From Candidatus Parcubacteria bacterium (GTDB lineage: Bacteria; Patescibacteriota; Minisyncoccia; Phycocordibacterales; Phycocordibacteraceae), in contig JAKEFE010000019.1 in assembly GCA_022616215.1 (NCBI GenBank), forward strand, positions 1-10,864: a DNA stretch of 10,864 bases, written 5' to 3'. The notes under the pieces are model-generated. The model saw nothing but the letters and a program-made list of their open reading frames with translations. It was not told the DNA's origin and made no database searches. A program made the position numbers and the translations under genes. Of this stretch, positions 6,958 through 10,864 are shown in pieces. Positions within the stretch are counted from its first letter, which is position 1. Each line of letters starts with the position of its first letter.

Positions 6958-7032
6958 TGGTGCTTCCGGCTGGAATCGAACCAGCATCACCTCCTTCGGA
7001 GGGAGATATCCTGTCCATTGAACGACGGAAGC
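6958..7032 (-). tRNA. tRNA-Arg(CCG), CCA encoded
   Basis: Reading the - strand from 7032, the acceptor stem is GCTTCCG/CGGAAGC, the D stem GTTC/GGAT, and the anticodon stem TCTCC/GGAGG encloses CTCCGAA, giving anticodon CCG (codon CGG). The T arm GCTGG TTCGATT CCAGC is canonical. The discriminator A is at 6961 and CCA at 6960-6958. A20 in the D-loop and C35, known arginine identity elements, are both present. It shares its D arm and acceptor design with the two tRNA-Arg(GCG) genes downstream in this window. Confidence 0.95.
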
Positions 7033-7060
7033 ATGTGCTCGCTTTGTAACACTGTACCGG

Positions 7061-7795
7061 TTACTTTGTCTGGTCAATGATGCCGATGACATCCTTGGCA
7101 GAATTCTCTCCGATAAACTCTTCAAACAGGTGAAAATTCTCCAAGTTTCTCAAGATGACGACAACAGAGATGAGCGAGATAATAAAGGCAGACTTAAGTG
7201 TTGAACCAAGCAAGGATCCAGCCGAAGGGATGGTACTAATTGCCAGAACGAGCATAACGAGGAAAAAGATGATTAAAAACCACTGAAAGCGAGGGATAGT
7301 CTCCTGGTACAGCATGACCATGTTTTTACGCAGTACCTGGCAGTCTGCAAGCCCTGTCATAATTCGCCCGAGCGCCTGATTTCTAAGCGACTCAACTTTA
7401 GTGGAGCCGATAGTTTCTTCAAGTACCTGATGACACGCAGAAATAGTGTTTGATTTGTTAAGAAAGTGATAATCCCATTGTTTCTTGTCAAGCATAATCG
7501 CGTAGTGCGAGCGCACAATAGCGCCTATTTTTTGCTGAACTTCCTGACTAACATTTCCTGCCGCCCGATAGACGCTGGAAAGTTTGCCGTCAAACGAACT
7601 GATAACTTCGCGCAGTTTCGTATAGCGGGCGCCCTGTCGTGAGACGAAAAATCCAGTGAAGATGGAGAAGAAGAACGTGCTTATGGTCACAAACACCCTA
7701 TCCGTATTCGTGTCTCCAAACGGAACAACATAAAACACAAAGGCAGTGAGAATAAAAAGCGCTGCCAGAATGATCTCAATACGCATGCTCTTCAT
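7061..7795 (-). CDS. Four-helix membrane protein of unknown function, DUF4239/bestrophin-like pattern
   Basis: 244 residues. Two N-terminal membrane segments (about 6-26 and 33-52) are followed by a roughly 120-residue soluble helical region, then two more segments (about 172-190 and 200-216) and a short C-tail ending EFIGENSAKDVIGIIDQTK. The stretch after helix 2 (SRQGARYTKLREVISSFDGKL) resembles DUF4239 (bestrophin-like) membrane proteins, though I cannot test this. No catalytic motif is seen. It lies 15 nt downstream of the NDT-like gene. A TATACT hexamer (7802-7807) sits 6 nt before the ATG, so it may also have its own leaderless transcript. ATG 7786 is an alternative start. It could be an ion channel or membrane effector for its partner; this is inference from the pairing alone. 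Confidence 0.75.
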   Translation of the reverse strand: MKSMRIEIILAALFILTAFVFYVVPFGDTNTDRVFVTISTFFFSIFTGFFVSRQGARYTKLREVISSFDGKLSSVYRAAGNVSQEVQQKIGAIVRSHYAIMLDKKQWDYHFLNKSNTISACHQVLEETIGSTKVESLRNQALGRIMTGLADCQVLRKNMVMLYQETIPRFQWFLIIFFLVMLVLAISTIPSAGSLLGSTLKSAFIISLISVVVILRNLENFHLFEEFIGENSAKDVIGIIDQTK

Positions 7796-7810
7796 ACCGT
7801 AAGTATATGC

Positions 7811-8227
7811 TTAGAAATCAATGATAGCCAGTTTTTCACACAGCTCATCAAGAGATTCAAATTGAATGATTGGGTCGGCAATTTCGTCGAGAAACGTTGT
7901 GTCCACTCCTTTCTTTAGTGCCAGTGCGATGCGTTTGCCTTTGCCTAGTGCGTATCCAACCTCAAGCAACATTCCTTCGCTCTTCTGGTTACTTCGGACA
8001 AACGTCAAAAGCACCTCACTCTTGTCTAGCTGTTCCAAACCATGCTGGAGTATTTCTTTATTCGTTCTCTTCTGTTCCAGAAACCACGTCGCGTCTTCAA
8101 TTGAACAGTAGGCGGTGTGGCCAGCAGACCGTAGAGCCGACAAGACTTTTCCGAGCGTTTCGGTCAATTCGTGCACATTCTCACCTGTGAATCGATATGA
8201 CAAAAATATGGTTTTTTGTGCGATCAT
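7811..8227 (-). CDS. Nucleoside 2-deoxyribosyltransferase-like (NDT/TIR-like fold) protein
   Basis: 138 residues from ATG 8227; an in-frame GTG two codons upstream is an alternative. The protein has an alternating strand/helix pattern with IFLSYRFTGE (7-16), AGHTAYCSIED (35-45), DKSEVLLTFVRS (68-79) and SEGMLLEVGYALGKGKR (83-99). The last block resembles the GTxxEIGYAxAxGK motif of nucleoside deoxyribosyltransferases, in which the Glu is the nucleophile; here that is Glu89. The related TIR and SLOG-type families also bind nucleotides and act as NADases or signal generators in defence. The protein has no signal peptide. It is followed after 15 nt by the four-helix membrane protein, suggesting a soluble enzyme/sensor plus membrane partner. 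Whether it makes, cuts or only binds a nucleotide cannot be told from sequence. Confidence 0.65.
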   Translation of the reverse strand: MIAQKTIFLSYRFTGENVHELTETLGKVLSALRSAGHTAYCSIEDATWFLEQKRTNKEILQHGLEQLDKSEVLLTFVRSNQKSEGMLLEVGYALGKGKRIALALKKGVDTTFLDEIADPIIQFESLDELCEKLAIIDF

Positions 8228-8237
8228 TGCCACCAGG

Positions 8238-8345
8238 CTACCACGTCAACAGAGTGGTCACGAACCATTTCTCGCCGTCGCTTTGAATGTTCTCGACCCC
8301 GTCTCGCGGTTCGCCGTGCTCGGCGAACATCGTTCCGACCAGCAC
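8238..8345 (-). CDS. Short reading frame or gene remnant, unrecognised
   Basis: A 35-codon frame from GTG 8345 (or 30 residues from ATG 8330) to TAG 8240-8238. It reads MFAEHGEPRDGVENI, then QSDGEKWFVTTLLTW. Composition is protein-like, with mixed charged and aromatic residues. It ends 10 nt before the ATG of the NDT-like gene on the same strand, so it could be a small first gene of that operon or the C-terminal stub of a lost gene. There is no Shine-Dalgarno, and the terminator of the upstream tRNA lies immediately before it. A perfect 8-bp hairpin (8309-8328) lies inside it. The call is weak. Confidence 0.3.
   Translation of the reverse strand: MLVGTMFAEHGEPRDGVENIQSDGEKWFVTTLLTW
8309..8328. 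repeat. Perfect 8-bp inverted repeat
   Basis: GTTCGCCG / CGGCGAAC with a TGCT loop. No T-tract follows on either strand, so it does not look like an intrinsic terminator. It lies in the spacer upstream of the NDT-like gene and within the possible short frame. Confidence 0.65.
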
Positions 8346-8353
8346 ACGTAATG

Positions 8354-8380
8354 AAAAAAGACGCGCAGGCGTCTTTTTTT
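8354..8380 (-). terminator. Terminator downstream of tRNA-Arg(GCG) copy 1
   Basis: The 11-bp inverted repeat AAAAAAGACGC / GCGTCTTTTTT has a GCAG loop. On the - strand it follows the tRNA 3' end by about 8 nt and ends in a T-run, as expected for an intrinsic terminator. T-runs occur on both strands, so it may also stop rightward transcripts. It separates the tRNA from the NDT-like gene, which would then need its own promoter. Confidence 0.85.
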
Positions 8381-8388
8381 TCTTCATG

Positions 8389-8460
8389 TGCTCCCGAGAG
8401 GAATCGAACCTCTATTACCAGCTCCGCAAGCTAGCGTCCTATCCATTGAACGACGGGAGC
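8389..8460 (-). tRNA. tRNA-Arg(GCG), copy 1, CCA not encoded
   Basis: Reading from 8460, the acceptor stem is GCTCCCG/CGGGAGC, the D stem GTTC/GGAC, and the anticodon stem CTAGC/GCTGG with loop TTGCGGA gives anticodon GCG (codons CGC and CGU). The T arm is AGAGG TTCGATT CCTCT. A20 and C35 are present. The discriminator A at 8389 is followed by CAT, so CCA must be added after transcription. It differs from the 9930-10001 copy in the mature tRNA only by compensated T-stem changes. Confidence 0.95.
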
Positions 8461-8470
8461 TGTGCAGGAT

Positions 8471-8968
8471 TTATACCACCTTTGACGTCTCAGTGCCGGG
8501 AATAATATCCTCCGTGCCCCACACAACGGCATGGGTATTCCAAAACTTTTCCGATGCTTCAGTTGCGTTCTTGTCCCACGGCTCTGGCTCTGCCTTTGGT
8601 CCAAGAAATGCACTGATAAGAATGTAACCCTCGTCTGTCTTGAGGAGGATTGCGGTCAATTGTGATGTGGGAACTCGCTCTTTGTTTTTAACGAATCGTG
8701 TAAGTCCTGCGCGGCGCGGGCGTCGTGCAAACACGATCTCATCTTCTGGAGTTGTTTCTATACAATTCGACTCGCCAATGATCTGTCCGAAGTCAACGGC
8801 CTCGACAATGAAGGGTCTGTTGTTTGGTTCAATACGGATAAGAGCATGCGCAAGATACTTCAGGAGGGCAGGGTTCTCGTGAAGGTGACTTCGTGGTCTA
8901 TCGAACACACGTTCCCCATTTTGCAGTGTTCCAAGCAGTTTTGGACGGGGTGCGGCTTCTTGATACAT
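8471..8968 (-). CDS. Small soluble protein, unrecognised; possible BECR-fold nuclease-like
   Basis: 165 residues, no membrane segment or signal peptide. The C-terminal half has a helix-then-strand pattern: EDEIVFARRPRRAGLTRFV (76-93), SQLTAILLKTD (102-112), YILISAFLGP (115-124), then EASEKFWNTHAVVWG (137-151). This order of strands with Arg91, Ser119 and His146 recalls the barnase/EndoU/colicin E5-D/RelE (BECR) class, in which such residues form RNase active sites. I recall similar uncharacterised proteins in CPR genomes but cannot name a family with certainty. It lies 94 nt downstream of the kinase gene on the same strand, with a palindrome in between, and 10 nt upstream of the tRNA-Arg(GCG) 5' end. 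Possible roles are a toxin-like nuclease or an RNA-processing factor; a non-enzymatic protein is equally possible. Confidence 0.6.
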   Translation of the reverse strand: MYQEAAPRPKLLGTLQNGERVFDRPRSHLHENPALLKYLAHALIRIEPNNRPFIVEAVDFGQIIGESNCIETTPEDEIVFARRPRRAGLTRFVKNKERVPTSQLTAILLKTDEGYILISAFLGPKAEPEPWDKNATEASEKFWNTHAVVWGTEDIIPGTETSKVV

Positions 8969-9008
8969 ATACGGGTGCAGTATTCTTGAATTAGTCCGAA
9001 CCGTTTTT

Positions 9009-9023
9009 GCCGCCTGCGGCGGC
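9009..9023. repeat. GC-rich palindrome (GCCGCC-TGC-GGCGGC) followed by AAAGGGC
   Basis: A perfect 6-bp stem with a TGC loop in the spacer between the kinase gene and the small downstream gene. On the + strand AAAGGGC follows at 9027-9033. No T-tract follows on either strand, so a terminator role is unlikely. The layout is mirrored at 9836-9857 beyond the other end of the kinase gene. Confidence 0.6.
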
Positions 9024-9062
9024 GAGAAAGGGCGACTTCAGCTTTCGCTTCGGTGTTGCGGT

Positions 9063-9755
9063 TTACCGCGTGAGGAGTTGCTTCGCGCATCTCTTCACCT
9101 CGCGTTTCCACGAATCGGAGTCCGTGGTATCAATCTCGGCGAAGACGGCGAACGGAAACTTTTTGAGAACCCACTTGCCACCACCTTGATTGACCCAGCG
9201 ATAGTGATGAGGCGTGCGCCGCCACATTTCGCGAACTTTCACCGCCGCGCCCTTCGACTGCTCGCTTCCTTGCCACTTGGATTTCGCGCCGCCAAAGAAA
9301 TCGTCAACGCGATTGTGGTAGGTTGCGGAAAGGACACGGCCCACCATGACATCGAGATCGCAGTGAGTGCGAACGAAGACAAGGCGCACGCCTACCTTAC
9401 GCGCTTTCTCGCGAACGCTCGCGCGCTTCTTCTCGTCCACGAAGTCGGAATCGAGAATGACGTTTCTACCTTGCTTCACGACTTCAATGGCCGCGTTCTC
9501 GGCAATAGCGCGCGACCTCTCGTAGCGTTCGCTCTGTTTGCGAAGCTCGATACGAATATCGTCGCCTTCGATGACCGTTGCGCCGATGTGCTTGGCAAGC
9601 TCTTGCGCCACCGAACTCTTGCCGGAACCGACGAGGCCAATGAAGGCTGCAATGACCGGCTTCTCGGTCTTACGCTTTTTGATGTCGAGCGTCGTCATGA
9701 ACGCGTCTTGTGCCGCCTGTTCCTTTTTGGTGAGATTTTCGCGTTTGTGAACCAT
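9063..9755 (-). CDS. P-loop kinase of the AAA_33 / zeta-toxin / polynucleotide-kinase type
   Basis: 230 residues from ATG 9755 (MVHKRENLTKKE). A longer frame to 9803 exists, but the promoter lies inside it. An N-terminal basic region of about 32 residues precedes Walker A GLVGSGKS (40-47), then EGDDIR (63-68, likely substrate/Mg site) and VILDSDFVDEKKR (99 on, Walker B-like with Asp102/Asp104). A C-terminal part follows with RTPHHYRWVNQGGGKW and no recognised domain. These features match small-molecule or RNA 5'-kinases and zeta toxins (UDP-GlcNAc kinases). The substrate cannot be assigned. No epsilon-like antitoxin is seen beside it, which argues against a classic zeta module. The small 165-residue protein is downstream on the same strand. 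Transcription is probably from the promoter at 9763-9791. Confidence 0.8.
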   Translation of the reverse strand: MVHKRENLTKKEQAAQDAFMTTLDIKKRKTEKPVIAAFIGLVGSGKSSVAQELAKHIGATVIEGDDIRIELRKQSERYERSRAIAENAAIEVVKQGRNVILDSDFVDEKKRASVREKARKVGVRLVFVRTHCDLDVMVGRVLSATYHNRVDDFFGGAKSKWQGSEQSKGAAVKVREMWRRTPHHYRWVNQGGGKWVLKKFPFAVFAEIDTTDSDSWKREVKRCAKQLLTR

Positions 9756-9762
9756 AACTCCA

Positions 9763-9791
9763 ATTATACGCGGCAGAATGAACTCTGTCAG
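9763..9791 (-). promoter_or_regulatory. Sigma-70-type promoter of the kinase gene, leaderless configuration
   Basis: On the - strand CTGACA (9791-9786, one mismatch to TTGACA) and TATAAT (9768-9763, perfect) are separated by exactly 17 bp. Only 7 nt lie between TATAAT and the ATG at 9755, so transcription would begin at or within a base of the start codon. GGAG in that gap would be excluded from most transcripts. This site also fixes the start codon choice. Confidence 0.82.
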
Positions 9792-9835
9792 CCGTCCAAA
9801 CATTTGGCACCTCTATTTTTCCGTCCCCTCGCCCA

Positions 9836-9857
9836 GCCCTTTCGTCGCTACGCGACG
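9836..9857. repeat. Palindrome CGTCGC-TAC-GCGACG with adjacent AAAGGGC (- strand)
   Basis: A perfect 6-bp stem with a 3-nt loop (9843-9857). On the - strand it is followed by AAAGGGC (9842-9836) and then a G-rich run. This mirrors the order seen at 9009-9033 on the + strand, so the two lie in inverted orientation on either side of the kinase gene. Confidence 0.55.
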
Positions 9858-9872
9858 GGAGCTTTTGCCTTC

Positions 9873-9893
9873 CCGCGCGCCTGCGGCGCGCGG
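9873..9893. repeat. Perfect 9-bp GC-rich palindrome, TGC loop
   Basis: CCGCGCGCC / GGCGCGCGG with a TGC loop, in the spacer between tRNA-Arg(GCG) copy 2 and the kinase promoter. It has the same TGC loop as the 9009-9023 palindrome. It has no T-tract on either strand. It could form a processing or transcript-stability hairpin downstream of the tRNA. Confidence 0.65.
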
Positions 9894-9926
9894 CTCATCC
9901 GCGCTTTCAAAACGCGAAGTATCGTT

Positions 9927-10001
9927 TGGTGCTCCCGGTAGGAATCGAACCTACATTACCAGCTCCGCAAGCTAGCGTCCTATCCATTGAACGACGGGAG
10001 C
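9927..10001 (-). tRNA. tRNA-Arg(GCG), copy 2, CCA encoded
   Basis: Reading from 10001, the molecule is the same as copy 1 at 8389-8460 except for the T stem, which is GTAGG/CCTAC here against AGAGG/CCTCT. Both changed pairs are compensated. The discriminator A is at 9930 and CCA at 9929-9927. The anticodon loop TTGCGGA gives GCG. A20 and C35 arginine determinants are present. Confidence 0.95.
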
Positions 10002-10037
10002 GATACGTCTGACTTTAGCTTTTTAGACCTGCTCTGT

Positions 10038-10511
10038 CTACAACCGAAACAGCTCAACCAGACGATCCATGACCGACTCGTCGTGGCGGCCTTCGGGAAG
10101 ATGTAACTCCATATAGTGATAAATCTCAAGCGGATCGTGCCCGACAATGGGGATTAACAGGTGCGGAGAAAGAAAATGGCGCGTTTTTATTGAAAGGGAA
10201 GGCGGGAGGGTCTCGTCTGCATACTCCAGGATGGAAAAGTGGAGCATATTTTCAAAAGGGAAGAAACGATTGTCTATTGCAATACCTTCATCAAGAATGG
10301 CAAAACGGTGTATGCGCGCACCTTTGGACGCGGCAAGCGCAACCGCAACTGAAGCGGCGGCGATGACAAGCGCGAGGAGAAGATTGCCAAACAGCACGGA
10401 TGCAATCACCGCGGCAGTGGCGACAATCCCGAGCGCCCAGTACCAGTCTGTGCTTTTTTCTTCAAACTGATACTCGCGCCCCTCCCACATGAATACCGGA
10501 GTGCGAGACAT
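10038..10511 (-). CDS. Small two-helix membrane protein, DUF5673-like
   Basis: 157 residues from ATG 10511 (MSRTPVFMWEGREYQFEEKS). After a roughly 25-residue cytoplasmic start, two adjacent membrane segments (about 26-43 and 46-64) follow, then a soluble C-terminal domain with IHRFAILDEGIAIDNRFFPFENMLHFSI and LLIPIVGHDPLEIYHYMELHLPEG. This layout matches, from memory, small DUF5673-type proteins common in CPR genomes. Function is unknown. A longer in-frame extension to 10748 overlaps the VOC gene and is rejected. A TATTAT hexamer (10518-10523) lies 6 nt before the ATG, with no Shine-Dalgarno, consistent with a leaderless message, though no good -35 is seen. Confidence 0.72.
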   Translation of the reverse strand: MSRTPVFMWEGREYQFEEKSTDWYWALGIVATAAVIASVLFGNLLLALVIAAASVAVALAASKGARIHRFAILDEGIAIDNRFFPFENMLHFSILEYADETLPPSLSIKTRHFLSPHLLIPIVGHDPLEIYHYMELHLPEGRHDESVMDRLVELFRL

Positions 10512-10726
10512 AGCTAAATAATAGCACCATAATAGGAGCATTGAGAGAATCAGACGGTGAAACACTACATTCGTAACGGCTTGGAGAATATGTCCCGGTG
10601 CTCTCGCAATGAGCATATGTGGCTCCTGTGTGTGGTCAAACGCCGCCGTAATAGTCCATGTGCTGGACACCGATTCAGCGGAGTAGATAAAAAGCCACCC
10701 TCGGTCTGTTTTTATTGGCGGCGATA
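10512..10726. other. 215-nt intergenic region without a supported gene
   Basis: The spacer lies between the VOC-family stop and the DUF5673-like start. It contains the -10-like TATTAT at 10518-10523. I see no tRNA, no convincing terminator hairpin with T-tract, and no protein-like frame. Confidence 0.5.
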
Positions 10727-10864
10727 TTATTTCTTTAGCTCTTGCCAAAGTCCAATCACATTACCCTCGGTGTCCTCAAAATAGGCATATATACCCACGT
10801 CAGGAATAGTTTTTGGTTCAGCAATTATCTTGCCTCCGTTTGCTTTTATTTTTTCGACAGACGC
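10727..10864 (-). CDS. VOC/glyoxalase-family protein, C-terminal part (5' end outside window)
   Basis: The last 45 codons of a gene entering from the right edge, ending at TAA 10729-10727. The residues SVEKIKANGGKIIAEPKTIP, then DVGIYAYFEDTEGNVIGLWQ, are the typical C-terminal beta-alpha-beta-beta unit of VOC proteins, with the metal-ligand-type Glu in the GNVIGLWQE region and the FxDxEGN turn. The family includes glyoxalase I, fosfomycin-resistance enzymes and many uncharacterised proteins, and the fragment does not allow a choice. It lies on the same strand as the DUF5673-like gene, 215 nt upstream of it. Confidence 0.85.
   Translation of the reverse strand, partial: ASVEKIKANGGKIIAEPKTIPDVGIYAYFEDTEGNVIGLWQELKK

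Noticed and set aside
8240..8350. Riboswitch or T-box leader before the NDT-like gene
   Set aside because: There is only one isolated 8-bp hairpin and no conserved riboswitch core. The stretch reads better as a short frame or remnant.
8389..8460. tRNA-Arg(GCG) copy 1 as a pseudogene or integration scar
   Set aside because: All stems pair, the arginine identity bases are present, its T-stem differences from copy 2 are compensated, and a good terminator follows. Lack of encoded CCA is also seen in the intact tRNA-Lys here.
9078..9941. Long + strand open frame (about 287 codons) opposite the kinase gene
   Set aside because: It is the antisense of a protein with clear Walker A and kinase motifs, runs through hairpin repeats and into the tRNA-Arg gene, and has no recognisable domain. 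It is an artefact of GC-rich codon positions.
10512..10748. N-terminal extension of the DUF5673-like protein by 79 residues
   Set aside because: It would overlap the 3' end of the VOC gene in another frame. The conserved-looking N-terminus and the -10-like site favour ATG 10511.
1..10864. CRISPR array, IS element or transposase
   Set aside because: No regularly spaced repeats with unique spacers, no DDE or serine/tyrosine recombinase motifs and no terminal inverted repeats of useful length were found on either strand.

Overview
The window looks like a chromosomal segment of a Candidate Phyla Radiation (Patescibacteria) bacterium, most likely a Parcubacteria-type lineage. This is an inference from the protein content, not a database match. 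The evidence is a PolA with almost no 3'-5' exonuclease domain, a short HolA-like clamp-loader subunit, a short MurE-like Mur ligase without the usual N-terminal domain, a membrane-anchored lamin-tail-like protein, small two-helix membrane proteins of CPR type, tight gene packing, and a near absence of Shine-Dalgarno sequences. Base composition is moderate.

Region 1 (1-2885, + strand): the 3' part of polA, whose 5' end lies outside the window, followed after 9 nt by a holA-like gene. Both act in DNA replication. Region 2 (2925-3829, + strand): tRNA-Lys(TTT) with a stand-alone LAGLIDADG homing endonuclease gene attached directly to its 3' end. One possible start codon of the endonuclease lies inside the tRNA T-loop. 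Region 3 (3826-6582, - strand): a compact operon in the order ruvA, murE-like, lamin-tail-like protein, with gaps of 3 and 6 nt. The last gene converges on the endonuclease gene and the two stop codons share a palindromic CTAG. Region 4 (6583-6956): a repeat-rich divergent intergenic region, rpsT (ribosomal protein S20) on the + strand, and a strong bidirectional-looking terminator.

Region 5 (6958-10001, all - strand) is the accessory part. Three tRNA-Arg genes, one CCG and two nearly identical GCG copies, divide it into two small cassettes. The first holds a nucleoside 2-deoxyribosyltransferase-like (NDT/TIR-like) protein followed by a four-helix membrane protein, with a short unexplained reading frame upstream. 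The second holds a P-loop zeta/polynucleotide-kinase-like protein driven by a near-consensus promoter that should give a leaderless mRNA, followed by a small unrecognised protein that may have a BECR-type nuclease fold. Palindromic hairpins lie on both sides of the kinase gene.

Region 6 (10038-10864, - strand): a DUF5673-like two-helix membrane protein and the 3' end of a VOC/glyoxalase-family gene.

The best candidates for something undescribed are the NDT-like plus membrane-protein pair, the kinase plus small-protein pair in its tRNA-bounded slot, and the tRNA-Lys/homing-endonuclease overlap. Functions for all three are inferred and unproven.
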